Of a stretch of DNA of 64,000 nt, positions 26,851 to 35,417 are shown piece after piece (positions within the stretch are counted from its first letter, which is position 1; each line of letters starts with the position of its first letter). Position numbers and translations under genes: made by a program. The notes beneath the pieces are model-generated. The model searched no databases. It saw only the letters and a list, made by a program, of their open reading frames with translations, and was not told the origin of the DNA. Source of the DNA: Clostridia bacterium (GTDB lineage: Bacteria; Bacillota; Clostridia; Oscillospirales; Acutalibacteraceae); contig JAFQCT010000012.1 of NCBI GenBank assembly GCA_017399405.1, forward strand, positions 1 through 64,000, written 5' to 3'.

Positions 26851-27822
26851 TTACTTGAGATTTGGCACTCCATTTTTGTCAAATGTTACTAATTTTATGC
26901 GAGCGTGACGACAAGGGTCATAAAGTGGCTCGTCACAATATGTGCCACAATTTTTCTCAAAATGTGAAAACGGACGAGCGTGGTAAACTATAAGCAAATC
27001 ACCATTTTCGTCAACTACAAAACTATTGTGACCGGGACCGGCTTGGTCTGTTAAATCTTCAGTTTGTAATGCTGGTACAGGGGATTTTGTCCAACTATTT
27101 ATATCCATTAAATCGGCATTTTTATCAGCATAAAGCATACCCATACAATACTCGGCACCTGTGCCTGAAGCAGAGAAAAATACATAAACCTTATCATCAG
27201 TTTTAAGAACACTTGCACCCTCATTTACTCGATGCCGAACACATTCCCAATCATATTCAGGCTTAGTAAGAAGAATTGGTTTTGAAATGAGTTTATTCGG
27301 CTCATTCTCGTTGATTTCTGCCATAAAAAGTGAGGAATCCCCAAGTTTTTCTGCCCAGATAAGATAGTGTTTACCATTGTTTTCAAAATAGGTCATATCC
27401 AGCGAAAACTCAGTAAATGAGTGCTTGTCCCCCTCGCTTGCCTGCATTTTTCCAAGTTCAATCCATTTGTCATTTATAGGGTCTTGACCTTCACACATAA
27501 GGACAAATGGACGGATATTCCAAATCGCCTCTTTTTCCCCTGCCGCAAAGAAAATATACCATTTTTCACCTATATAATGAATTTCAGGTGCCCATATATG
27601 CTTTGACATTACGCCTTTATCATGAGCTTTCCATATAGTATGTTCTTCTGCGGTTGCAAGACCAATTACAGTATCACTTTTGCGTAAAATTACACGGTCA
27701 TAGCCCGCGTCAACATTATAAAACGCAGGGTAAGATGCTGTGAAATAATAAAACCCGTCAGGTCCCTTTGTTACATAAGGGTCAGCACGCTGGGGTATAA
27801 AAGGGTTTGGGTAAGAATTCAT
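26851..27822 (-). CDS. Family 43 glycoside hydrolase
   Basis: 323 residues without a signal peptide. The start ATG follows AGGTGAT. A single five-bladed propeller is expected. The general base is the Asp in PQRADPYVTKG near the N-terminus, and WAPEIHYIGEKWYIFFAA is the typical second motif. GH43 enzymes act on arabinose- or xylose-containing glycans. The exact linkage cannot be told. Being cytoplasmic, it would work on imported short oligosaccharides. The last 6 codons lie next to the pfl promoter. Confidence 0.9.
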   Translation of the reverse strand: MNSYPNPFIPQRADPYVTKGPDGFYYFTASYPAFYNVDAGYDRVILRKSDTVIGLATAEEHTIWKAHDKGVMSKHIWAPEIHYIGEKWYIFFAAGEKEAIWNIRPFVLMCEGQDPINDKWIELGKMQASEGDKHSFTEFSLDMTYFENNGKHYLIWAEKLGDSSLFMAEINENEPNKLISKPILLTKPEYDWECVRHRVNEGASVLKTDDKVYVFFSASGTGAEYCMGMLYADKNADLMDINSWTKSPVPALQTEDLTDQAGPGHNSFVVDENGDLLIVYHARPFSHFEKNCGTYCDEPLYDPCRHARIKLVTFDKNGVPNLK

Positions 27823-28050
27823 AAATATCACCTGATATAATTCTATCACAAACAAATATGAAGTTCAATAAATATTCTTTAGGATTCGAATTATAGACTC
27901 ACAATGCGAATGAGGTATTCGCATTGTGCTCTTCGCTAAAAACAATCCACCGGATTGTTTTCTTACGCTCAGACCCTCACGGGTTCGAATCCCTGCACTC
28001 ATCAAAATACAAAAAATAAAGCCATCGCAAAAGCGATGGCTTATTTTTTA
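27823..28050. repeat. Intergenic hairpins with a tRNA T-arm-like fragment
   Basis: No protein gene seen. It holds a 12-bp hairpin CACAATGCGAAT-GAGGT-ATTCGCATTGTG (27900-27928), a second hairpin AACAATCC-ACC-GGATTGTT (27942-27960), then CACGGGTTCGAATCCCTGCACTCATCA (written here only as a T-arm-like 3' tail, 27978-28003). GGGTTCGAATCCCT (27981-27994) also occurs inverted in tRNA-Gln at 28064-28077. Confidence 0.6.
28021..28040 (-). terminator. Terminator for tRNA-Gln (possibly bidirectional)
   Basis: Hairpin GCCATCGC-AAAA-GCGATGGC with TTTATTTTTTG after it on the minus strand and TTATTTTTTAT after it on the plus strand. Confidence 0.88.
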
Positions 28051-28124
28051 TGGCTGGGGAATAGGGATTCGAACCCCAACAAACAGAGTCAGAGTCTGTC
28101 GTGCTACCGTTACACTATTCCCCA
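28051..28124 (-). tRNA. tRNA-Gln (anticodon CTG)
   Basis: The reverse complement TGGGGAATAG starts a full cloverleaf with anticodon arm ACAGA-CTCTGAC-TCTGT (anticodon CTG), T-arm GGGGTTCGAATCCC and an encoded CCA. The first base T pairs with A of the 3' strand (TTCCCCA), the usual weak first pair of bacterial tRNA-Gln. Confidence 0.96.
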
Positions 28125-28137
28125 ACGAGCAAAAGCA

Positions 28138-28166
28138 ATTATATATCAACGATTTGCATTTGTCAA
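28138..28166 (-). promoter_or_regulatory. Promoter of tRNA-Gln
   Basis: Perfect consensus: TTGACA (28161-28166), 17 nt, TATAAT (28138-28143). Start point about 7 nt before the mature tRNA. Confidence 0.92.
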
Positions 28167-28190
28167 GTGTTTTTTATAATTTTTTTGTTT

Positions 28191-28904
28191 TTATGAATAG
28201 TGCATTTCCTTCAAAGTTAACTCAATTCCATCTGCTATGGCTTTTGCATATTTTTCTATATTTTTATCATAGTTTTTGTTATCAGTTTTGTTTGAAATGA
28301 AGTCGATTTCGGCTAAAACTGACGGCATTTTTGTATGACGGTTTATATAATAATTCATATCGGCACCGTCACGATAACCTGAATGTATCCCTCTATTTGT
28401 AATATCAAGCGTATCAAGACAATCAAGAATATTTTGTGCTAAAAGTGTATCGTCAGTAGGATTAGACGAATGCACCCACATTTCCATTCCCGTGGCATCG
28501 GGCGAGGTGCTACTGTTTCGGTGAATAGAAACAAAAAGCGATGCTCTTGCCTTATTTGCAATTTTGCACCTATCGGCAAGGGAAACATCGCTGTCATTAT
28601 CACGAGTCATAACAACGGTGTAACCTCTTTCTTCCAATATATCACGGACAAGGAGTGACAGACGCAAAGTATCGTCTTTTTCAAGGCGACTACCCAGTGT
28701 TGCACCTGAACTGCTACCACCATGGCCCGGGTCAATACACACAGTTTTTTCATCGGGGACAAAGTTTAATTGCTGAAGTTCATAAATTACTTCTTCGCCA
28801 CCCACAAGCACAAGGGCAAGTACTGCACAAATGCTTAATGAAAACAATGCTATTATTGGAAAAAGAAAAGATTTTCCGTTATTTTTTACTCTTGAATTTT
28901 TCAT
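28191..28904 (-). CDS. N-acetylmuramoyl-L-alanine amidase (Amidase_3)
   Basis: 237 residues. An N-terminal membrane helix (about 13-34) anchors or exports the protein. The Amidase_3 domain follows, with zinc ligands in CIDPGHGG, the Glu in SRLEKDDT, the His in FVSIHRNS, and the catalytic Glu in SVLAEIDFISN. It cleaves the bond between MurNAc and the stem peptide in cell separation or wall turnover. No clear ribosome site before the ATG. It starts 9 nt after the ThyX-like gene, so translational coupling is likely. Confidence 0.92.
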   Translation of the reverse strand: MKNSRVKNNGKSFLFPIIALFSLSICAVLALVLVGGEEVIYELQQLNFVPDEKTVCIDPGHGGSSSGATLGSRLEKDDTLRLSLLVRDILEERGYTVVMTRDNDSDVSLADRCKIANKARASLFVSIHRNSSTSPDATGMEMWVHSSNPTDDTLLAQNILDCLDTLDITNRGIHSGYRDGADMNYYINRHTKMPSVLAEIDFISNKTDNKNYDKNIEKYAKAIADGIELTLKEMHYS

Positions 28905-28913
28905 ATTGTTATA

Positions 28914-30287
28914 TTAAAGATTTGAAAACTTCTCTTTAATCTCGGCTGCTCTGCCACAAGTCATTCTACCCTCAGGGCAAGCACCAACAAAGCAACTTGG
29001 TCCGTAGAATTTGAAGATTGATGGTGCAACTTTGCGAAGTTTAGTGAGAGCATCTACTGCGTATTCTTGAATTTCCCATTGTGCACGAGTACAAGAACGA
29101 AGTCGCAAGAATAAAAGAAGTTGTCTTGCATTCATAGTTGTTACAATATCTAATGTATTACCACTAAGCTGATAATATACCAAAAGTTCTTCTGCTACGC
29201 CAAGATTTTTAAGTCTTGCATATTCATCTGCTGTCTTTTTGAAAGCATTTTTGTACTTTTCAAGAAGTTCAGGCTTATCACGAAGTACAGGTGGAATAAT
29301 AAAACTCATTCTGTCAGTTTTTGTAAGTTCAGGGATTTCAATTGATTGAATTCTGTGACGAGCAAAGTGAGTAATACAAGAAAGTGAAACATTGTTGAAA
29401 CGGAATGTATAATTTGCACATTCCAATGCTCGAGGTCTCTTACACTTAACAACCGCTTCAACAATTTTTTCAACAGTTTTGTCATTTGAAATGATTTTTT
29501 CAATCTGTTCAGTTGAGCAATTTTTATTTGAAATAAGGGCATTTCTTGCAACACATTTTGCTGCGTCAGGAGTATATGCTAACAACTCAACAGGAGGTTC
29601 TGTATGTTCCGGTTTAACATCAATAAATGAAAGGTCAGGAACATCGTTTACCACTCTATCCATTTTGAAACTTGACATAATTCCCGGTGCTTTTTCTTTT
29701 GCTTGTTCGTAAAGTTCAAGACCGAGTTTTTTAATTTCAGGATAGCGAGCACCTCTACCGCAAATCATAGCAGTAAGCATATTCAAAAACTCTCTGCCAT
29801 TAACACTGCAGAAGAAGTTACTATAAAGGCAATATGGCAATACAAAACGAGCATCTTCACGAAGCACACCATTTTCGCAAAGTTCATCATAAAGTGCAAA
29901 CATTTCGCTCATATGCTCTTTATATGACTTTTCTATTTCTGCGTTATTGAATTCAGGCACATAGAAACCTGCATCACTGAAATTTACATATCGTCTTGAC
30001 TTAACTGTATATGAAGCAAGTCTGAATTCAATAATAAACTGTTCAACAACTGCAGTTACATTCTGAAAAGCAAGTTGAAAATATGTATGTTCAACTGTAC
30101 TTGTGTGACCTGATGCAGTAACCTTGCCGATAAGGTTTGCGTTTTTATCTCTATCCTGAGATTTATCCCAAATAGAAAGAGCCGTACCCTCTTGAGTAGA
30201 AATTCTACCACTTGCTGCGGTAACTTTTTCATCAGTATCAGTCATACCAATAATGAGTGCTTGGCTTTTATTGTAATCGTATTCCAT
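28914..30287 (-). CDS. Double-domain ThyX-like protein (FAD-dependent thymidylate synthase family)
   Basis: 457 residues from the ATG after AGAGGGAT, about twice the usual ThyX length. Domain 1 (about 1-230) has GHTSTVEHTYFQLAF and FRLASYTVKSRRYVNF, matching the ThyX region but with EFR where RHR is expected. Domain 2 (about 240-457) has FARHRIQSIEIPEL, keeping RHR but lacking the SxRY part. Each domain keeps half of the motif. ThyX makes dTMP from dUMP with FAD and methylene-THF. Divergent from tmk, the next enzyme in dTTP synthesis, which supports a thymidylate role. A changed activity cannot be excluded. Confidence 0.8.
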   Translation of the reverse strand: MEYDYNKSQALIIGMTDTDEKVTAASGRISTQEGTALSIWDKSQDRDKNANLIGKVTASGHTSTVEHTYFQLAFQNVTAVVEQFIIEFRLASYTVKSRRYVNFSDAGFYVPEFNNAEIEKSYKEHMSEMFALYDELCENGVLREDARFVLPYCLYSNFFCSVNGREFLNMLTAMICGRGARYPEIKKLGLELYEQAKEKAPGIMSSFKMDRVVNDVPDLSFIDVKPEHTEPPVELLAYTPDAAKCVARNALISNKNCSTEQIEKIISNDKTVEKIVEAVVKCKRPRALECANYTFRFNNVSLSCITHFARHRIQSIEIPELTKTDRMSFIIPPVLRDKPELLEKYKNAFKKTADEYARLKNLGVAEELLVYYQLSGNTLDIVTTMNARQLLLFLRLRSCTRAQWEIQEYAVDALTKLRKVAPSIFKFYGPSCFVGACPEGRMTCGRAAEIKEKFSNL

Positions 30288-30386
30288 AAAAATCCCTCTT
30301 TTTTCATCTATTGCCATAATTGTAACATAAAAAGAATGCGTATGCAATAATTGATTATTTTTTATCAAATTTAATTGCATTTTATA

Positions 30387-30415
30387 TTGTATTATAAATA
30401 ATTATTTGTTATAAT
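30387..30415 (+). promoter_or_regulatory. Promoter of the tmk-to-GPH operon
   Basis: TTGTAT (30387-30392), 17 nt, TATAAT (30410-30415). The start point near 30421 leaves too little leader for the ATG at 30431, so the ATG at 30452 is preferred for tmk. Confidence 0.75.
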
Positions 30416-30451
30416 GTAATCTGTATAATTATGAATAGTGGTGTATTATGT

Positions 30452-31117
30452 ATGAATAAGAAAATGATAGTAATTGAAGGCCTTGACGGAAGCGGTAAAT
30501 CAACACAAGTTGAGTTGCTAAAATCTAAATTACAAGAAAAAAACATTGAGCTTCGTCAGATTAAATTACCTGACTATGATAACAAGTCAAGCACACTTGT
30601 AAAAATGTACTTAAATGGTGAGTTTGGCAGTAACCCCGAAGATGTAAACATTTATTCTGCATCACTTTTTTATGCGGTTGACAGATATGCAAGTTATAAG
30701 AATATCTGGGGTGACGATTACAACAATGGTACACTTATTCTTGCTGACCGTTACACCACATCAAATGCAGTGCATCAAACAGTTAAACTCCCGAAAGAAG
30801 AATGGGACAAGTATCTTGACTGGCTTTTCCATACAGAATATGAAATGATGGAAATTCCAAAACCTGACGCAGTTATTTATCTTGATATGGATGTTGACAT
30901 TTCACAGCGTCTTATGTCAAAGCGTTATAATGGCGAAGAAACTAAAAAAGATGTTCACGAGGCAAATGTGGGGTATCTTAAATCTTGTCGCGAGGCAGCA
31001 CTTTATGCAGCAGACCGTTTCGGTTGGAATGTAGTTAAATGTTTTGAGGGCGACGAGCCATTATCAATCGAAGAAATTGGGAATACTATATTCAATATAG
31101 TTAAGGAGATTTTGTAA
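30452..31117 (+). CDS. tmk: Thymidylate kinase
   Basis: 221 residues from the ATG at 30452, which has GGTG about 8 nt before it. P-loop GLDGSGKST at the N-terminus and ADRYTTSNAVHQ in the middle are typical. It phosphorylates dTMP to dTDP. It heads a run of ten tightly spaced plus-strand genes up to 39578. The stop overlaps the next start by one base. Divergent from the ThyX-like gene. Confidence 0.94.
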   Translation: MNKKMIVIEGLDGSGKSTQVELLKSKLQEKNIELRQIKLPDYDNKSSTLVKMYLNGEFGSNPEDVNIYSASLFYAVDRYASYKNIWGDDYNNGTLILADRYTTSNAVHQTVKLPKEEWDKYLDWLFHTEYEMMEIPKPDAVIYLDMDVDISQRLMSKRYNGEETKKDVHEANVGYLKSCREAALYAADRFGWNVVKCFEGDEPLSIEEIGNTIFNIVKEIL

Positions 31118-32001
31118 TGGAATTTCACTCCCCTACACTTGCAGACGCTAATTGGGTAAAAGAAGCGTTCAACGCAGAGCAAACAGATTGTTGTGAATAT
31201 TGTTTTGGCAACATTTATATGTGGTCGCAGATTTACCAAAATAAAATTTGTGATGACAATGGCATTTTTGTTTCTGCCGATTTTACAGACACACCTGTAT
31301 TCTGCTACCCTATCGGCAAGGGTGACAAAAAATCTACAATCAATAAGTTAATTGAATACGCTAAAGAAAACAATATAACTCTTGAATTTTTCGGACTTAC
31401 AGAAAAAGACAGAGATGAATTAAATTTTCTTTTCCCGAATCAGTTTGAAATTACTGAAACAAGAGATTATTTTGATTATTTATACACATCAGAAAGTCTT
31501 GCAAATCTTGCAGGGCGTAAACTTGCAAGTAAGCGTAACCACATTTCATATTTTGAAAAGACATTTGATTGGAAATATGAACCTATAACTCCTGAAAATA
31601 TAAACCAATGTGCCATTCTTAATGAGCATTGGGAAAGACTTAATCGTGAGAAAAATCCCGAAGAAATCGGCGAAGAAAACGAGGCTATTAAAATTGCACT
31701 TGATAATTATTTCGATTTAGGTTTTGAGGGCGGTATTCTTACTATTCAGGGTGAGGCAGTTGCTTTCACATTTGGCGAAAGATTAAATGACAACACATTC
31801 TGCACTCATGTTGAAAAGGCTTACGGTAACATTCGCGGTGCTTACCAGATGATAAATCGTGAGTTTGCCCGTCAACTTCAAGATAGATATGAGTTTATAA
31901 ACCGTGAAGAAGACACAGGTAGTGAGGGGTTACGCAAAGCAAAACTTTCATACCATCCACACAGATTGATTATTAAATATTCAGCAGTATATAAAGGTTA
32001 A
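31117..32001 (+). CDS. DUF2156 (LPG synthase C-terminal-like) protein
   Basis: 294 residues. The sequence FGLTEKDRDELNFLFPNQFE and YLYTSESLANLAGRKLASKRNHI fit the DUF2156 family, which has two GNAT-like lobes and is related to the catalytic part of lysyl-phosphatidylglycerol synthase. No membrane helices, so it is a soluble protein. It may transfer an aminoacyl group from tRNA to a lipid or other acceptor, but the acceptor is unknown. The fold is related to the FemAB proteins at 11954-15737. Coupled to tmk and the next gene. Confidence 0.85.
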   Translation: MEFHSPTLADANWVKEAFNAEQTDCCEYCFGNIYMWSQIYQNKICDDNGIFVSADFTDTPVFCYPIGKGDKKSTINKLIEYAKENNITLEFFGLTEKDRDELNFLFPNQFEITETRDYFDYLYTSESLANLAGRKLASKRNHISYFEKTFDWKYEPITPENINQCAILNEHWERLNREKNPEEIGEENEAIKIALDNYFDLGFEGGILTIQGEAVAFTFGERLNDNTFCTHVEKAYGNIRGAYQMINREFARQLQDRYEFINREEDTGSEGLRKAKLSYHPHRLIIKYSAVYKG

Positions 32002-32003
32002 TT

Positions 32004-32723
32004 ATGATTGAATTAGCAAGTATTAAAGATAAAAAAGAATTGCAGTCCCTTTGGCAGATGACCTTTTTAGAAGATTCGCAGGTTATTGAAAACTTCTTTG
32101 AAAATGTTTTCTCGTCAGTTATTACTCCCGTAATAAAAGTTGATGATGAGATTGCGTCTTCACTTTTTTTGCTTGATTGTAAAATCGGCGACTACAAGGG
32201 CAAATGCGTTTATTGTGCTATGACAAAATACGCTTATCGTGGCAAGGGTTATATGAAAAAGCTTCTTGATTTTTCTTATAATTATTGCTGTGACAACGGT
32301 TTTGATTTTCTTTTTCTTGTGCCTGCTGAAAAATCTCTTTTTGATTACTACAAAAAATGTGGATTTGAAAATTTTGGTGTTCACAGAAAACATATTTTTG
32401 ATGATGACACACCTGTTACAAAAGAGAAACTTGAATTTCAATATGAAATCGAGTTTAACAAGAAAGTTTTAGAGTATTGGAAAAACAGTTGTGTAATTTA
32501 TGGCGGTGAAATCAGTAATATAGGTCTTATTTTTGATGACGATAATTTGATTATCAGAAATGCGAAATGTGGCTATGCTGATATCCCCGAAAAGTATAAA
32601 CAAGACGGAAATATTATTCAGGGTAATATTACTTTTGGTGAAGAATATTCCCCTGCTATGATTAAAACAAAAAATAAAGATATTAAAGATTTGTGTTGCT
32701 ATGTTGGCATCACTTTGGAGTGA
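32004..32723 (+). CDS. GNAT family N-acetyltransferase
   Basis: 239 residues. The acetyl-CoA loop is in TKYAYRGKGYMKKLLDFSYNY (residues about 73-93), and FLFLVPAEKSLFDYYKKCGF is the second GNAT motif. The C-terminal 90 residues form an extra domain of unknown role, as in the Eis-like or two-lobed GNAT proteins. Substrate not readable. It starts 2 nt after the DUF2156 gene and ends 5 nt before the DJ-1 gene. Confidence 0.87.
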   Translation: MIELASIKDKKELQSLWQMTFLEDSQVIENFFENVFSSVITPVIKVDDEIASSLFLLDCKIGDYKGKCVYCAMTKYAYRGKGYMKKLLDFSYNYCCDNGFDFLFLVPAEKSLFDYYKKCGFENFGVHRKHIFDDDTPVTKEKLEFQYEIEFNKKVLEYWKNSCVIYGGEISNIGLIFDDDNLIIRNAKCGYADIPEKYKQDGNIIQGNITFGEEYSPAMIKTKNKDIKDLCCYVGITLE

Positions 32724-32728
32724 ATTAT

Positions 32729-33277
32729 ATGATTTATGTATTTTTAGCAAACGGATTTGAAGAAGTCGAGGCATTGGCAGTTGTTGATGTGCTTCGCCGT
32801 GCAGAGTTAGATGTTTTAACAGTTGGTGTGGGTGAAGATTTTGTAATCGGCTCACATCAAATCCCTGTCGCTTGTGATATTTCTGAAAAAACTTTAGTCC
32901 TTGACGAAAAGGTTGAGGCTATTGTACTCCCCGGTGGTATGCCTGGCACATTAAATCTTGAAAAAAGTCCTATTGTGCAAAAGGCTATTGACTGGGCAAT
33001 CGAAAATGATAAATTAGTTTGTGCAATTTGTGCTGCCCCTTCAATTTTAGGTCATAAAGGTCTTCTTGAAGGTAAAAATGCAACTTGTTTCCCAGGATTT
33101 GAGGAAGAACTTTTCGGTGCGAATGTTTCAAAAGAATTCGTAGTAAAAGATGGCAACATTATTACTGCAAAAGGTATGGGCAGTGCAATAGAGTTTGGCT
33201 TGCAGATTGCCCAAATCCTTACAAATCCACTTGAAGTTAAGAAAATCAGAGCATCTTTACAAATTTACAATGGATAA
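32729..33277 (+). CDS. DJ-1/PfpI family protein
   Basis: 182 residues from the ATG after GGAGTGAA. The class I glutamine amidotransferase-like fold has its nucleophile Cys101 in CAICAAPSILG and the early glutamates in NGFEEVEA. The family includes deglycase-like, chaperone and stress proteins, and this subgroup is often called 4-methyl-5(b-hydroxyethyl)-thiazole monophosphate biosynthesis-like (ThiJ). Function not settled. The end overlaps the next start by 8 nt. Confidence 0.92.
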   Translation: MIYVFLANGFEEVEALAVVDVLRRAELDVLTVGVGEDFVIGSHQIPVACDISEKTLVLDEKVEAIVLPGGMPGTLNLEKSPIVQKAIDWAIENDKLVCAICAAPSILGHKGLLEGKNATCFPGFEEELFGANVSKEFVVKDGNIITAKGMGSAIEFGLQIAQILTNPLEVKKIRASLQIYNG

Positions 33278-33833
33278 AAAGACAGTACGCAAAGAGCTTT
33301 TAAGTAAGCGTAAAGAAATACCAATTGAAAAAAAGGTAATATATGATAAAGAAATCAGCAAGAAGATAATCAACAGCGATTATTTCAAAAATGCAGAACA
33401 AGTGCTTGTTTTCGCATCTTGTGACAACGAGTTTGACACTCGTTACATAATTGAGCGTTGCAGATTTTTATATAAACGAGTTTTCTACCCTGTTTGCATT
33501 GATAATATGGGAAATATGGAATTTTTGAAAGTTGAAAGCGTTGGTGATTTGCAATACGGAATGTACAACATTCTTGAACCCAAACCCACTTGCAAAAAGT
33601 ATATTCCAAAAGAAAACGATATTGTAATAGTGCCTGCCCTTTCAGTTGACAAAAACGGTAATCGCATTGGTTACGGTAAAGGGTACTACGACAGATTTTT
33701 GAAAGATTTTAACGGTGTGAGTATTTGTCCTTGTTATGAAGAAATGATAACGAAAATGCTCCCTACCGATGAAAACGATATAAAAATTAACATTCTTGTT
33801 ACACAGAATCAGTTAAAGGAGGTAATCCTATGA
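33270..33833 (+). CDS. 5-formyltetrahydrofolate cyclo-ligase
   Basis: 187 residues from the ATG at 33270, inside the end of the DJ-1 gene. The ATP-binding and substrate motif is NRIGYGKGYYDRFL near residue 130-143, and KKTVRKELLSKRKEI is the typical start. It returns 5-formyl-THF to 5,10-methenyl-THF and so supports the folate pool used by fhs and ThyX. A 25-codon upstream extension lies in the DJ-1 coding region and is rejected. The end overlaps mltG as ATGA. Confidence 0.95.
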   Translation: MDKKTVRKELLSKRKEIPIEKKVIYDKEISKKIINSDYFKNAEQVLVFASCDNEFDTRYIIERCRFLYKRVFYPVCIDNMGNMEFLKVESVGDLQYGMYNILEPKPTCKKYIPKENDIVIVPALSVDKNGNRIGYGKGYYDRFLKDFNGVSICPCYEEMITKMLPTDENDIKINILVTQNQLKEVIL

Positions 33834-35416
33834 ATAGATTTTCAGACGGATTTTCCGACAATTCTTATGAAGAACTCTTAAATCAATATGCAGGAGAAAG
33901 TCTTGGCAGCAAAAAAGTCAATGAAGATGCGAAGCCAACTACTCCTGTGAAAAAAGCACCTCAAACACCTGCTTATGAGGAGCCAGTTTTTAATATTGAT
34001 ACAAAACGCAAAAAGAAACCGGAAATTAAGGCAGATTTAGATATTGACCTTATTGCACCTTTTGAGAGTACTCCTAAAAAAGCTCAACCTGTAATTGAGA
34101 AAAAATATGAGTCTCAAAAGCCTGTTCGCAAACCTACAACAGACACTATGGAATTCAGCACTAAAAAGAAGGTTTCTGTCTCAACTGCCAAAAGTTTTGT
34201 AGCAGATAAATTCAAAAAGGTTGACGCTAAAATCGAAAGTACTACTGCCGACAGCAAAGGTCCTAAACCCGAAATCATAGTTAAGGGTAACGGTAAAGCA
34301 AAAATCGACTTCAATGCTTTGAAACTTGTTATATTAAGAACTTTCAAAGAAAATAAACAGTTGTTTATAGGTATGGGTTGTTGCTTACTTGTGTCAATTA
34401 TTCTTGCTTCTTGTGCACTTAGTTGTATTAACGATGTTCTTGCAATGAATCGTGACGACGAAGAAACTGTTGAAGTTGTTCTTCCTAACGATGCTGATAC
34501 TTTCAAAGCAGTAAGAGCTCTTGATAAAGCAGGTCTTATTAAAAACACTATGTTCTGTAATCTTTATCTTAAAATAATGGGTTACAGTGATGAAAATTAT
34601 TTACCGGGTGTTTACTATTTCACCGAAGATATGGGTGTTGAAAAAATGATTACCCGTTTCAAAACAAGTGCAACACGCGGTGCTGTAATCAGCGTTACAA
34701 TTCCTGAAGGTTACACGATTGACCAGATTTTTGAGCGTCTTGAAAAGAATGACATTTGCAAAAAAGATGCACTTTACAAGACTATTGACAATGTTGATTT
34801 CGGTGCAGAATACAGTTTTCTTGCTAATCTTGACGAGGCTGAAAACCGTTACCATGTGCTTGAGGGTTATATGTTCCCTGCAACTTATGAGTTTGAGCAA
34901 GGTGCTGACCCTGCAACAGTTATCCGTAAATTCCTTGATACATTCAAATCTCGTTGGTCAGACAAGTATGAACAACGAGCAAAAGAACTTTCAATGAGTG
35001 TTGATGATATTATTACGCTTGCATCAATCATTGAAAAAGAGGGTGCTAACAAAGAACAATTCAAGTTAGTTTCTTCTGTTCTTCACAATCGTCTTAACCG
35101 TTCAGGTCTTTACCCAACTCTTGAGTGCAACTCTACTCAAGACTATGTTACAAATACAATTTCAAAGCGTATTACTACTGCTGCTGAACTTAACCCTTAT
35201 ATCATAAATTACAGCACTTACGAAAGTGCGGGATTACCGCCTGGGGCAATCTGTAACCCGGGTGCAGCAGCTATTGAAGCCGCACTCTACCCTGATTCAC
35301 ATCAGTACTATTTCTTCAGACACGATAAAAACGGTAAAATTTATATGGCTACTACCGTTGAAGAACACAGTGCTAACGGACGCCTTGTTGAAAAGGTAAA
35401 CGCAGAGGAGAACTAA
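33830..35416 (+). CDS. mltG: Endolytic murein transglycosylase MltG (YceG-like), with long cytoplasmic N-terminus
   Basis: 528 residues. The first 175 are charged, low-complexity and cytosolic (PTTPVKKAPQTPAYEEP). A membrane helix follows at about 178-200, then the extracellular LysM-like and YceG domains. The catalytic Glu is Glu402 in ASIIEKEGA, followed by VSSVLHNRL. MltG cuts nascent glycan strands and so sets their length. Where most homologues have a DPT motif, this has LECNSTQDYV, which is unusual. A second, lipoprotein-type MltG is at 46351. Upstream of the U32 peptidase gene, as in other Firmicutes. Confidence 0.93.
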   Translation: MNRFSDGFSDNSYEELLNQYAGESLGSKKVNEDAKPTTPVKKAPQTPAYEEPVFNIDTKRKKKPEIKADLDIDLIAPFESTPKKAQPVIEKKYESQKPVRKPTTDTMEFSTKKKVSVSTAKSFVADKFKKVDAKIESTTADSKGPKPEIIVKGNGKAKIDFNALKLVILRTFKENKQLFIGMGCCLLVSIILASCALSCINDVLAMNRDDEETVEVVLPNDADTFKAVRALDKAGLIKNTMFCNLYLKIMGYSDENYLPGVYYFTEDMGVEKMITRFKTSATRGAVISVTIPEGYTIDQIFERLEKNDICKKDALYKTIDNVDFGAEYSFLANLDEAENRYHVLEGYMFPATYEFEQGADPATVIRKFLDTFKSRWSDKYEQRAKELSMSVDDIITLASIIEKEGANKEQFKLVSSVLHNRLNRSGLYPTLECNSTQDYVTNTISKRITTAAELNPYIINYSTYESAGLPPGAICNPGAAAIEAALYPDSHQYYFFRHDKNGKIYMATTVEEHSANGRLVEKVNAEEN

Positions 35417-35417
35417 A

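Noticed and set aside
27926-28300. Plus-strand frame over the hairpin region and tRNA-Gln
   Set aside because: It crosses a terminator, a tRNA gene and the end of the amidase gene. No plausible protein.
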